Assembly (NCBI RefSeq): GCF_001684955.1
Contig: NZ_MAYF01000334.1
Coordinates: 21,242 to 85,241, forward strand
DNA from: Chryseobacterium contaminans
GTDB taxonomy: Bacteria; Bacteroidota; Bacteroidia; Flavobacteriales; Weeksellaceae
Direction: 5' to 3'
Length of the DNA: 64,000 nucleotides
How positions within the stretch are numbered: position 1 is the first letter of the stretch; each line of letters starts with the position of its first letter. Under the pieces are notes generated by a model, which was not told the DNA's origin, did not search any database, and saw only the letters and a list, made by a program, of their open reading frames with translations. Positions 24,875 to 33,043 of the stretch are shown one piece after another. The position numbers were made by a program, and so were the translations under genes.

Positions 24875-24924
24875 AACAAAATTAATACTCTCGCAGATTG
24901 AACAGATTATGCAGATCTTTTTTT
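24875..24924 (+). repeat. 50-bp inverted repeat, left arm
   Basis: Exact reverse complement of 26965-27014 over all 50 bases, ending in seven Ts. Weaker similarity continues inwards about 30 bases (ATCTGTGGGAA words). Together the arms enclose 2,040 bases with the HxlR, MDR reductase and cupin genes. Confidence 0.95.
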
Positions 24925-24976
24925 ATCTGTGAAATTTGTGGGATCTGTGGGAAGTAATTTTTTTTATTGAAATTTA

Positions 24977-25354
24977 TTACCCCATTGAAGCTTTAATCTT
25001 CTCTCTATGAAGTAATCCCCAATTTACAAGTGTTTCTGTTACCGGAAATACAGATTTTCCATATTCTGTAACCGCATAAGTGACAGTAATGGGTTTTGTA
25101 TCCTGAATAGTTCTTGTAATCAGAAGGTTTGTTTCCAATTCCTTCAGTTCTTTACTCAGCATTTTTGCAGAAATACCATCAATGCCACGTTCCAGCTTTT
25201 TAAAATGAATCTGCTGATCCGTTCTGTTCGTCAGATACCTTAGAATCATTAACTTCCACTTTCCACCCAATACATCAAGGCTATCACGCATTGCGAACAA
25301 TTCTTCGGTACAGGTAGCTTCTCTTTCGGTTCCGTTTTCTTTAATTTTTGCCAT
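24977..25354 (-). CDS. HxlR family winged-helix regulator
   Basis: The HxlR core is clear: DVLGGKWKLMILRYL, HFKKLERGIDGISAKMLSKE, L-ELETNLLITRT, VTYAVTEYGKS. I place the start at the ATG at 25354 (MAKIKENGTERE): the in-frame ATG at 25384 lies inside a palindromic operator-like sequence. HxlR proteins sense electrophiles or aldehydes, often through a Cys; one Cys (CTEE) sits just before the HTH here. It is divergent from the MDR reductase gene, its likely target. Confidence 0.88.
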   Translation of the reverse strand: MAKIKENGTEREATCTEELFAMRDSLDVLGGKWKLMILRYLTNRTDQQIHFKKLERGIDGISAKMLSKELKELETNLLITRTIQDTKPITVTYAVTEYGKSVFPVTETLVNWGLLHREKIKASMG

Positions 25355-25368
25355 AATGGTTTCATCAA

Positions 25369-25406
25369 GGTAACTAGTTACCATTTGTTAACTAGTAGCA
25401 AATATA
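25369..25406. promoter_or_regulatory. HxlR operator and promoter region
   Basis: A perfect 14-bp palindrome GGTAACTAGTTACC (25369-25382) and a second TAACTAGT at 25389-25396, 18 bases from the first. A minus-strand -7 element TATATTTG (25399-25406) adjoins it, and a plus-strand TACATTTG lies at 25421-25428. Likely auto-regulation plus control of the divergent reductase. Confidence 0.65.
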
Positions 25407-25456
25407 AACTATTCCCGTTTTACATTTGTACAACATAATTAACAATATTCACCTAT

Positions 25457-26449
25457 ATGAAAGCAGTGATTTTAAATAAGGATTTTAAGCTTGAAAATGG
25501 CTTTGCTGAAAAACCTCAGCCTAAAAATAACGAAGTACTCATTCAGATCAAAGCAAGCGGATTCAATCCTATCGATTACCAGATGCTGGAAAATGAACTG
25601 GAAAGAAAATTAATCAGTTCACCGATATTAGGAAGAGAATTATCAGGAATAGTTGTAGAGAAAGGTGCAGATGCCACTCAGTTCAATATTGGAGACGAAG
25701 TATTCTGCGGAAGTGGTTCTATGGGAAGTAACGGAACCTATGCAGAATTCATCTCAGTTCCGGAAGTTATTGTCTCGCTCAAACCGAAAAATATTTCCTT
25801 TGAACAGGCTGCTTCTATTCCATCAGCAGGATTAACTTCCCTACAAATTTTTAAAAGGCTGAAACTACAGCCGGAACAAACAATTTTGATTACTGGTGCT
25901 GCGGGAGGAGTTGGTTCTTTTTTAATTAAAATTTTACTGGCTCATCAAATTGAAAATTTTGTCATTACTGTTGGGAGTAAAGAAAACAAACAGATGTTTC
26001 TTAACCTTGGATTAAAAGACCATCAGATTGTTAATTACAGAGAATCCAATCTTGTAGAAAACATTTTAAAAGCCAATCAACATAGACCTTTTGATATTGG
26101 AATTGACCTGGTTGGAAATTACATGGCTGAAGTAACAGCTCAAGTATTAAAAATCAATGGAACTTATGTGGATGTAACGGCTCTTGTTACCAAAGAAGCT
26201 CATGAAATTCTCTTCAACAAAGGAACACTGATTATGAATATCTCCAATTATGCCTACAGCATGGTAAAACAATATGATTACTATAAAAACAGCCTGGAAG
26301 AAATTGCAGGATTAATTGAAAACGGGGCCATCGTTCCATCTCAACATAAAATAATAGGTGATCTTTCTTTGGAAACTGTTCTTAAAGCCCATTTTATCCT
26401 TAAAAATAACCAGACTCAAGGTCATAAACTCATCATGAAAAACTCATAA
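25457..26449 (+). CDS. Zinc-independent MDR / quinone oxidoreductase family protein
   Basis: 330 residues of the medium-chain dehydrogenase/reductase fold: ASGFNPIDYQ, GRELSGIVVEKGA, GDEVFCGSG, AASIPSAGLTSLQ, and the NADPH-binding Rossmann motif ITGAAGGVGSFLIKI. The zinc ligands of alcohol dehydrogenases are absent. Such enzymes reduce quinones or enones with NADPH. It is divergent from the HxlR gene and four bases before the cupin gene. Confidence 0.9.
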   Translation: MKAVILNKDFKLENGFAEKPQPKNNEVLIQIKASGFNPIDYQMLENELERKLISSPILGRELSGIVVEKGADATQFNIGDEVFCGSGSMGSNGTYAEFISVPEVIVSLKPKNISFEQAASIPSAGLTSLQIFKRLKLQPEQTILITGAAGGVGSFLIKILLAHQIENFVITVGSKENKQMFLNLGLKDHQIVNYRESNLVENILKANQHRPFDIGIDLVGNYMAEVTAQVLKINGTYVDVTALVTKEAHEILFNKGTLIMNISNYAYSMVKQYDYYKNSLEEIAGLIENGAIVPSQHKIIGDLSLETVLKAHFILKNNQTQGHKLIMKNS

Positions 26450-26453
26450 ATCC

Positions 26454-26930
26454 ATGAACAAAATACCAAGACGCATCGTAACCGGAATGAAAGACGGGAA
26501 ATCTATTATTACAGAAGATCAACAGGTTGAAAATGTAGTAGAACATTTTCCGGGGCTCATTATTTCAGACATCTGGAATACTCAGGCAATGCCGGCAAGT
26601 TTAGAGGATGAAAGAAGAATTCCAAACACTGGATTTCCACAAACTCCCAAAAACGGAATCTATTTCCGGTATGTAGTCGTTCCACCGGATAAAGACCTAG
26701 GCGTTGAATTCAAGAAAGGAGAACCTCATCCTATGATGCATCAGACTCCAACCTTAGATTATATTATCATTCTTTCCGGCGAACTTTATCTGATGATGGA
26801 TGAAGGAGAAACGCTCTTAAAACCTGGAGATATCGTCATCCAAAGAGGTACCAACCATGCCTGGAGCAACAGATCTGATGAACCATGCATACAGCTTGCC
26901 ATTTTGATTGATGCTGAAACTAAAAGTTAA
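26454..26930 (+). CDS. Cupin domain protein
   Basis: 158 residues; the cupin core lies at 90-150, with HPMMHQTPTLDYIIILSGEL (motif 1) and PGDIVIQRGTNHAWSNRSD (motif 2), including the usual His and Glu metal ligands in part. Small cupins of this sort are found as partners of reductases under HxlR or TetR regulators. Reaction unknown. Its stop lies 34 bases before the right arm of the 50-bp inverted repeat. Confidence 0.85.
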   Translation: MNKIPRRIVTGMKDGKSIITEDQQVENVVEHFPGLIISDIWNTQAMPASLEDERRIPNTGFPQTPKNGIYFRYVVVPPDKDLGVEFKKGEPHPMMHQTPTLDYIIILSGELYLMMDEGETLLKPGDIVIQRGTNHAWSNRSDEPCIQLAILIDAETKS

Positions 26931-26964
26931 AAGATTTCCCGCAGATTACACCAATTCCACAGAC

Positions 26965-27014
26965 AAAAAAAGATCTGCATAATCTGTTCAATCTGCGAGA
27001 GTATTAATTTTGTT
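26965..27014 (-). repeat. 50-bp inverted repeat, right arm
   Basis: Exact reverse complement of 24875-24924. Related flanking words occur on its inner side (TTCCCGCAGATT, AATTCCACAGAC). Confidence 0.95.
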
Positions 27015-27234
27015 GGAAAACACCAAGGGCGCAAAGATTTTTAAATAAAATACTGTTTTTAAGGCGTAAGAAAATCTAGGATTTCCAGCAATGTGAAGCT
27101 ATGCTCATATTTTGCTACGAATGGGTGAACTATTTGATTCTATACGTGAGATTATATTTATTTTTATTCGTGAATTCGTGGCATTAAAATGAACGGTTTA
27201 AAATTTTATCGCAGATAAAATCCTCGCGCCTTAA
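27011..27234. repeat. Composite dispersed repeat, second copy
   Basis: 27011-27046 (TGTTGGAAAACACCAAGGGC...) and 27172-27234 resemble the two modules at 15132-15249, the second module in opposite orientation. Together with the 50-bp arm this fills the 300-base gap after the cupin gene and reaches the stop codon of the thioredoxin-like gene. Confidence 0.65.
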
Positions 27235-27710
27235 CGTTTCCCAACCCATTGCAAAGCTGAAATCTCCCGCAATTTTTCTTTCATTTTATCAGGAGTAAGC
27301 AATCCTTCCTGATAGTAAACTAAATTCCGGTTTTTATCCAGAAAAATCCACAACGGATAAACAGGCTGTTCTTTATTTTTAGACAGAGCCAGCGCCAATT
27401 CATGAATTCCAGAACTTCCATTAGCTAAATATTCAAATTCCTTTCCCTGAAAATTGATTTTTTCTCTGGTCTTTTCAGCCTCGAAATTAACCAGGTAAAA
27501 ATGGTCATTCATCATTTCAACCAGCTCTTTATCCTTATTGAGTCTAAAGGATTCTATTTTACAAACAGAGCACCAATCCGTATAAAGATGGATTACCATG
27601 GGTTTGGGAGATTCTTTTTGCAGACGCTCCACTTCAGAAAAAGTCCCTGTCTTCATCTGGGACAGACAAAGACAGGGCACAAACATTAAAAATAAAGCAA
27701 AAGTTCTCAT
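27231..27710 (-). CDS. Secreted thioredoxin-like protein
   Basis: 159 residues with a signal peptide ending LCLSQ (residue 18). The active site is WCSVCK (CxxC) in a thioredoxin fold that also has the strand HLYTDW and FLDKNRNLVYYQEG. It probably handles disulfides or metal-bound thiols in the periplasm. Its start overlaps the TonB receptor stop by four bases, so the two are translationally coupled; the receptor plug carries its own CxxC. Confidence 0.88.
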   Translation of the reverse strand: MRTFALFLMFVPCLCLSQMKTGTFSEVERLQKESPKPMVIHLYTDWCSVCKIESFRLNKDKELVEMMNDHFYLVNFEAEKTREKINFQGKEFEYLANGSSGIHELALALSKNKEQPVYPLWIFLDKNRNLVYYQEGLLTPDKMKEKLREISALQWVGKR

Positions 27711-29776
27711 TTCAGTGTATATTTCACTCCCAGGAACCCTCTGATGCCTTGCATAGGCGCATAGCCATATGCGGTATCGAAAGTATAATGGTTCGGGTTG
27801 CTGATGGGATCATCAGCATGTTTATCAAACGGGTCAAAAGGTCTCATCAGAGGATCCTTAGGAGTAAAGTTGAATAAGTTTTTCACCCCGCAATAGACTT
27901 CAAATCCGGATTTAAAGCTCTTTGAAACCTGAATATTCGCTAAAGAATAGAATGGTGAATATTCAGGGCGGTAGTCATTTGGCAAAACAGGCAATCTCAT
28001 CGGTCCATAAAACTGTCCGGTGAAATCTATTGTCAGATTGCTTGGGAATTTATAGGTTAAATTATAGGTTCCACTCCATTTTGGAGCATGAAGCTGCTGT
28101 GTTTTTTGATTTTCATCATCGTATTTCTGATAGACATCAAGATAGGTTACTCCTAAATTGACACTTAACGGAAAAAAGAAACTGAAATCCACATTCAAAG
28201 ATGCTCCTCTGGAAATTCCATAACCGTTGAGATTGTCGTAGATGATCTTATTCGGATCAGAATCAAAATCTCCCACAATTTTATTACTGAAATAAGTATA
28301 AAATGCAGAAGCATCCAGATTCACCAATCGATTTCCAACAGGAATTTTCCAGATATAATTCACATTTCCGTTCACTGATCTCTCAGGCAGAAGATCTGAT
28401 TTTACAATAACTTCTCTTGAACCTGTTAATGCAGCGTGATCCTCTGTAAACAGATTCACCACTCTGAATCCCGTCCCAAAATTGAATCTTAACGTGTGAT
28501 ATGGATTCGGGGAAAATTTCCACGCAAATCTTGGAGAATGTACGGAATGATGAACCTTATCATAATCATAACGGTATCCTAATAACAATGTATTTTTATC
28601 ATTGATTTCCCACTGGTCCTGAACAAATACTCCCCAGATCGGAGATTTCATCGGCGCATTGGTTACTCCATCGGAAGCCAATGTTCCCGGAGTATTGTCA
28701 TCGTAAAAAGTTCTTTTAAAAGTAACTCCGGCTGTAATATCATGTTTTCCAAAACTTCTATCCCAATAAGTCTGTACAAAGGCTACTTTTTGTAAAGCAT
28801 TGAACGGATTCGCTCCGTAAAAAGAGTTCTGGTCATGATAATTATAAGAAAACTGAGTGACAATATGCTCTTTCATTGGCCATTCGTACAACCCAAAAAC
28901 TTCTGCTCTGTTCGTATAAATACTTTCACCATATACCTCATCGCTTCCCCGGAAAGATTTGTTCCATTGCATTTCACCTCCAAAACGGTCTTCATACAAA
29001 TATCTTAGAGCAAAACTTGCCTGTCTGTTGTCTTTCCTTTTAAAATTCCATTTGTTAAAAATAGAAATCCTGTCCTGTAAGGTAGAATCGGTAAAATTGT
29101 CTTTATTCTGATCTATTCTTTCTTTAAAACTGAAATAATTTAAGCTTAATAGTGAAGCCACGTTCTTCCCAAGGTTAAACTTTGTGGAAAGATCCAGGTT
29201 ATTCTCAGTCCACGAGCTGGTCATCATATCTACACTCAACTTAGGAGCCGTTAATGCATTTTTAGTGATAATATTGATAACTCCTCCCATCGCTTCAGAA
29301 CCATAAATGGAGGAAGCAGGACCTTTTACCACTTCTATTCTATCTACCAAACTGTTAGGAATTCCGCTCAATCCATAAACTGTGGAAAGTGAGCTGACGA
29401 TTGGCATTCCGTCAATCAAAATCATTGTGTATGGACCTTCCAAACCATTAATATGAATATCTCCTGTATTGCACACTGAACAGTTCAACTGTGGTTTTAC
29501 TCCATTCACCATGCTTATGGCTTCAAAAATACTTGGAGTAGGATTTTTCTGGAAAAATTTCTGGCTGTAGATCTCAACAGCCACAGGACTTTTAGACCTG
29601 CTCATCGGTTTTATGGTTCCGGTAACCACTACATCATCAATATTACTTGTCTTGAATTCCTTCTTTGAAACCTTTACAGAATCAGTGTTTTTAGGTTGAT
29701 TTAAAGCTAGACTGTCTGTCTCCTGGGCAAAACAATACGAGGATAAAAAAGTAATAGAAAATAATATTCGCTTCAT
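27707..29776 (-). CDS. TonB-dependent receptor with CxxC plug motif
   Basis: I take the ATG at 29776 (MKRILFSITFLSSYCFAQ, a clean signal peptide), giving 689 residues. The plug domain (about residues 45-165) has DDVVVTGT, the cysteine motif NCSVCNTGDIHINGLEGPY, MILIDGMPIVSS and DRIEVVKGPASSIYGSEAMG; the rest is a 22-strand barrel with a terminal GVKYTLK strand. No N-terminal carboxypeptidase-like domain is present. Receptors with this CSVC-type plug motif are often linked to metal handling. A promoter with an internal palindrome lies at 29786-29825, and a thioredoxin-like gene follows. Confidence 0.92.
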   Translation of the reverse strand: MKRILFSITFLSSYCFAQETDSLALNQPKNTDSVKVSKKEFKTSNIDDVVVTGTIKPMSRSKSPVAVEIYSQKFFQKNPTPSIFEAISMVNGVKPQLNCSVCNTGDIHINGLEGPYTMILIDGMPIVSSLSTVYGLSGIPNSLVDRIEVVKGPASSIYGSEAMGGVINIITKNALTAPKLSVDMMTSSWTENNLDLSTKFNLGKNVASLLSLNYFSFKERIDQNKDNFTDSTLQDRISIFNKWNFKRKDNRQASFALRYLYEDRFGGEMQWNKSFRGSDEVYGESIYTNRAEVFGLYEWPMKEHIVTQFSYNYHDQNSFYGANPFNALQKVAFVQTYWDRSFGKHDITAGVTFKRTFYDDNTPGTLASDGVTNAPMKSPIWGVFVQDQWEINDKNTLLLGYRYDYDKVHHSVHSPRFAWKFSPNPYHTLRFNFGTGFRVVNLFTEDHAALTGSREVIVKSDLLPERSVNGNVNYIWKIPVGNRLVNLDASAFYTYFSNKIVGDFDSDPNKIIYDNLNGYGISRGASLNVDFSFFFPLSVNLGVTYLDVYQKYDDENQKTQQLHAPKWSGTYNLTYKFPSNLTIDFTGQFYGPMRLPVLPNDYRPEYSPFYSLANIQVSKSFKSGFEVYCGVKNLFNFTPKDPLMRPFDPFDKHADDPISNPNHYTFDTAYGYAPMQGIRGFLGVKYTLK

Positions 29777-29785
29777 GAAATTAAA

Positions 29786-29825
29786 ATTGTTAGACAAATC
29801 TAACAATTATTTTCGAATTACAAAA
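29786..29825 (-). promoter_or_regulatory. Promoter of the TonB receptor operon with overlapping operator
   Basis: On the minus strand TTTTG (29821-29825), an 18-base spacer and TAGATTTG (29795-29802). The -7 box lies inside a perfect 9-bp inverted repeat, TTGTTAG-ACAAAT-CTAACAA (29785-29808), similar in style to DtxR/MntR-family sites. A repressor bound here would block transcription. Confidence 0.65.
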
Positions 29826-29844
29826 CTTAACAATAAATATTTGA

Positions 29845-29876
29845 TTGAGCCAATTCATGAAAAATGATTAAATTTG
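29845..29876 (+). promoter_or_regulatory. Promoter of hmgA
   Basis: TTG (29845-29847), a 21-base spacer and TAAATTTG (29869-29876). The start codon is 23 bases downstream of the -7 box. Confidence 0.6.
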
Positions 29877-29898
29877 AGAAACTACATATGAAAGTAAA

Positions 29899-31050
29899 AT
29901 GAGATATCATCTATCGGGAAACATCCCACAAAAAAGACATACCGTCTTTAAATCTCCGGAAGATAAATTTTACTATGAACAGCTTTTCGGAACGGAAGGT
30001 TTTCATGGGATCTCTTCTCTATTGTACCATATTCACCGTCCTACCCAGATCAAATCAATCGGAGAACCGAAAGATGTAACGCCTAAAATTGCGGTGGAGA
30101 AAAATATTACACCAAGAATGTTCAAAGGAATGAATGTAACTCCTGAGGACGATTTTCTGGACAGCCGTAAAATCCTTTTGATGAATAACGACCTGAAAAT
30201 GGGATTGGCCAAGCCAAGAAAATCAATGGATTATTTCTACAAAAATGCAGAATGTGACGAGCTTTTGTTTGTACATGAGGGCAAGGGGATTTTAAAAACT
30301 TTTGTGGGAGATCTTGAATTTGTAACCGGCGATTATCTTATTATTCCGAGAGGAACTATTTACCAGGTAGAATTGCAGTCTGAAAATACCGTATTCTTTG
30401 TATTGGAAAGCCATTCTCCTATTTACACTCCGAAAAGATACAGAAATGAATTCGGACAGCTTCTGGAACATTCTCCATTCTGCGAAAGAGACATTATTGC
30501 ACCTACTTTCAAAGAACCTAAGGACGAAAAAGGAGAATTCCTGATTAAAGTAAAAAAAGAAAACCAGATTACCGATTTCATCTATGCCACGCATCCTTTT
30601 GATGTGGTAGGCTGGGACGGCTATTTCTATCCTTATAAATTTAATATCAAAAACTTTGAACCGATTACAGGAAGAATTCACCAACCGCCACCGGTTCACC
30701 AGAATTTTGAAGCCCATAACTTTGTAGTATGTTCATTCTGTGCAAGAATGTATGACTATCACCCGATGGCCATTCCTGCCCCTTACAATCACTCCAATAT
30801 TGATTCTGATGAGGTATTATTCTACACAGAAGGTGACTTCATGAGCCGCAACCATATCGACTTAATGGATTTCACACTTCACCCTGGAGGAATTGTTCAT
30901 GGGCCTCACCCGGGAGCCATGGAAAGAAGTATCGGTAAAAAATTTACTGAAGAATATGCCGTAATGGTAGACCCTTTCCGACCGTTAAAAATTACGGAAG
31001 AAGCTTTAAAAGTGGAAGATCCGTCTTATAAAACTTCATGGTTAGAATAA
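29899..31050 (+). CDS. hmgA: Homogentisate 1,2-dioxygenase
   Basis: 383 residues of the two-cupin homogentisate dioxygenase family: YHLSGNIPQKRH at the start, ELLFVHEGKGIL, VVGWDGYFYPYKFNI, RIHQPPPVHQNF, and FTLHPGGIVHGPHPGAMERS. Likely iron ligands are H298, E305 and H334. It opens the ring of homogentisate to maleylacetoacetate in tyrosine and phenylalanine breakdown. It is the first gene of the catabolic cluster and has its own promoter and terminator. Shorter than human HGD (445) but typical for Bacteroidota. Confidence 0.95.
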   Translation: MRYHLSGNIPQKRHTVFKSPEDKFYYEQLFGTEGFHGISSLLYHIHRPTQIKSIGEPKDVTPKIAVEKNITPRMFKGMNVTPEDDFLDSRKILLMNNDLKMGLAKPRKSMDYFYKNAECDELLFVHEGKGILKTFVGDLEFVTGDYLIIPRGTIYQVELQSENTVFFVLESHSPIYTPKRYRNEFGQLLEHSPFCERDIIAPTFKEPKDEKGEFLIKVKKENQITDFIYATHPFDVVGWDGYFYPYKFNIKNFEPITGRIHQPPPVHQNFEAHNFVVCSFCARMYDYHPMAIPAPYNHSNIDSDEVLFYTEGDFMSRNHIDLMDFTLHPGGIVHGPHPGAMERSIGKKFTEEYAVMVDPFRPLKITEEALKVEDPSYKTSWLE

Positions 31051-31102
31051 AACAGTAGAATATCTTTCTTATCATTGAGAAAAACTATTAGTAAATACAT
31101 AC

Positions 31103-31141
31103 AAAAGACGCCTTAAATCCTTTATTTAAAGCGTCTTTTTT
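31103..31141 (+). terminator. Rho-independent terminator after hmgA
   Basis: A long stem: AAAAGACGC with GCGTCTTTT and TTAAAT with ATTTAA, broken by one unpaired base on each side, followed by a T run. Confidence 0.88.
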
Positions 31142-31234
31142 CGTAAATTTGTAAGGTATGGTCCACATATACGGCCATCATTATTTTTCATATCGCATCC
31201 TAAGTAATGGTGGTTTAATAAAAATCAATATTAC

Positions 31235-32746
31235 ATGTTAGAAAGAATCAGATTAGAAAGTCTACACGAAAAGGTAACTACAGCCGAGAATGCTGTAAAA
31301 ATGATTAAAGACGGTATGACCATTGGGTCTAGCGGCTTTACAAAAGCAGGTGACAGCAAAGCCATTTTGCCGGCACTGGCGGAAAGAGGAAAAACAGAAG
31401 ACCTTAAAGTCACTTTAATGACTGGAGCTTCACTGGGACACGGCACAGACGGAAAACTGGCAGAAGCCAATGTTTTAAAGAAAAGAATGCCATTCCAGGT
31501 AGATCCTACTTTAAGAAACAAAATCAATAAAGGAGAAATTCTCTTCATCGATCAGCATTTAAGTGAAAGTGCCGAATTTCTTCACACCAAAAACCTTCAA
31601 AGCATTGATGTTGCCATTATTGAGGCTGCTTATATTGAAAGAGACGGAAGTATTGTTCCCACCACTTCAGTGGGAAATTCAGTAACCTTTGCCGCTTTGG
31701 CTAAAAAAGTAATTATTGAAATCAATACCGAAGTTCCGGAAGAAGTATACGGAATCCACGATATCTACCAAGCGGAAGATTATCCATATAGAAACGTTAT
31801 CCCAATCGTAGCTCCATGGAATAAAATCGGAAGAAAAAGTATTCCTGTAGATCCTAATAAAATTGAAGCTATTGTTTTCACCAACCTGAAAGATAGTCCT
31901 GCCGATATTGCTGAACCGGATGAAAAAACAACAGCCATCGCCCAACACCTTCTTAGATTCTTTGAAAATGAAGTTCAGTTGGGACGTCTTACAGATAGAT
32001 TATTACCTCTTCAGGCAGGAATCGGAAAAGTGGCCAATGCTGTGCTTACCGGATTTAAAGACAGCAATTTCTATGACTTAACCATGTTTTCTGAAGTTCT
32101 TCAGGACAGCACTTTTGACCTGATAGATTCAGGTAAGTTAAGTTTTGCATCCGCATCATCCATTACTGTTTCTCAGGAATGCTATGAAAGAGTACTGGGA
32201 AACCTTTCGAAATATAAAGACAAGTTTGTTTTAAGACCTCAGAATATTTCCAATACTCCAGGACTTATCAGAAGATTAGGAGTAATTGCCATCAATACAG
32301 CCATTGAATTTGACATTTATGGAAATGTGAACTCTACCCATATTGGCGGAACAAAAATCATGAACGGAATCGGAGGTTCCGGAGACTTTGCAAGAAACGC
32401 TTACTTAAGTATTTTTGTGACTCAGGCAGCTTCCAAAGGAAATAACATTTCTCACGTGCTCCCAATGGTTTCCCATACAGACCACACGGAACATGATGTT
32501 GATATTCTGGTTACCGATGTTGGATTGGCTGATTTAAGAGGATTAGCCCCAAGAGAAAGAGCTCAGAAAATTATTGACAACTGTGTACATCCTGATTACA
32601 AAGAAGAATTACAGTCTTATTTCGACAGAGCCTGTGAACGTGGCGGGCATACGCCACACTTATTGGAAGAAGCCTTCAGCTGGCATTTACGCTTTTCCGA
32701 AACAGGAAGTATGAAACAAAAAGTAGAAGCTGAGGTTTCCAATTAG
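31235..32746 (+). CDS. Acetyl-CoA hydrolase/transferase family, succinate CoA-transferase type
   Basis: 503 residues of the family I CoA-transferase group (AarC/Cat1/Ach1). Seen: MTIGSSGFTKAGDSKAILPA, PLQAGIGKVANAVLTGF, the catalytic E287 in FSEVLQDS, and GGSGDFARNAYLS near the end. These enzymes move CoA between succinyl-CoA and a short-chain acid. In this cluster it may activate acetoacetate formed by fahA or balance acetate and succinate; both are inference. A -7 element TAAATTTG lies at 31144-31151, and a terminator follows the gene. Confidence 0.9.
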   Translation: MLERIRLESLHEKVTTAENAVKMIKDGMTIGSSGFTKAGDSKAILPALAERGKTEDLKVTLMTGASLGHGTDGKLAEANVLKKRMPFQVDPTLRNKINKGEILFIDQHLSESAEFLHTKNLQSIDVAIIEAAYIERDGSIVPTTSVGNSVTFAALAKKVIIEINTEVPEEVYGIHDIYQAEDYPYRNVIPIVAPWNKIGRKSIPVDPNKIEAIVFTNLKDSPADIAEPDEKTTAIAQHLLRFFENEVQLGRLTDRLLPLQAGIGKVANAVLTGFKDSNFYDLTMFSEVLQDSTFDLIDSGKLSFASASSITVSQECYERVLGNLSKYKDKFVLRPQNISNTPGLIRRLGVIAINTAIEFDIYGNVNSTHIGGTKIMNGIGGSGDFARNAYLSIFVTQAASKGNNISHVLPMVSHTDHTEHDVDILVTDVGLADLRGLAPRERAQKIIDNCVHPDYKEELQSYFDRACERGGHTPHLLEEAFSWHLRFSETGSMKQKVEAEVSN

Positions 32747-32773
32747 GAGTTTTTACCCGCTTAAAAAACTATA

Positions 32774-32812
32774 AAAGGATCAGATGTTATGCATTTGGTC
32801 CTTTATTTTTTT
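32774..32812 (+). terminator. Rho-independent terminator
   Basis: 13-bp stem with two G-U pairs (32774-32786 with 32792-32804), four-base loop, then a T-rich run. Ends the first CoA-transferase transcript. Confidence 0.8.
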
Positions 32813-32974
32813 ATTAAATTTAAATACTTACACAATTAAACAACATTGTCATTCATAATTATTAAATAATGGACTTAATAAAACTATTATTTATTAAATT
32901 TATATAATTCGTTACTATGATAAAAGTCTTTTAATATCCCTTGAAAGAATTAAAATAAATAGAGATATTAAGGG

Positions 32975-32982
32975 TATCTTTG
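32975..32982 (+). promoter_or_regulatory. -7 element of the second CoA-transferase gene
   Basis: TATCTTTG matches TAnnTTTG; the start codon is 61 bases downstream. The rest of the 297-base gap 32747-33043 is AT-rich with no other feature beyond the terminator. Confidence 0.45.
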
Positions 32983-33043
32983 AGAGAGGTTAGGCATTTA
33001 TGAATAAAAATTAGTCAGGAATTTTATAATAAAAAGATAAAAT

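Noticed and set aside
24875..27014. Composite transposon
   Set aside because: No transposase lies between or beside the 50-bp arms and no target-site duplication was recognised; kept only as an inverted-repeat locus.
29777..29806. Ten-residue N-terminal extension of the TonB receptor
   Set aside because: The extension lies over the -7 box and operator; the signal peptide starts cleanly at 29776.
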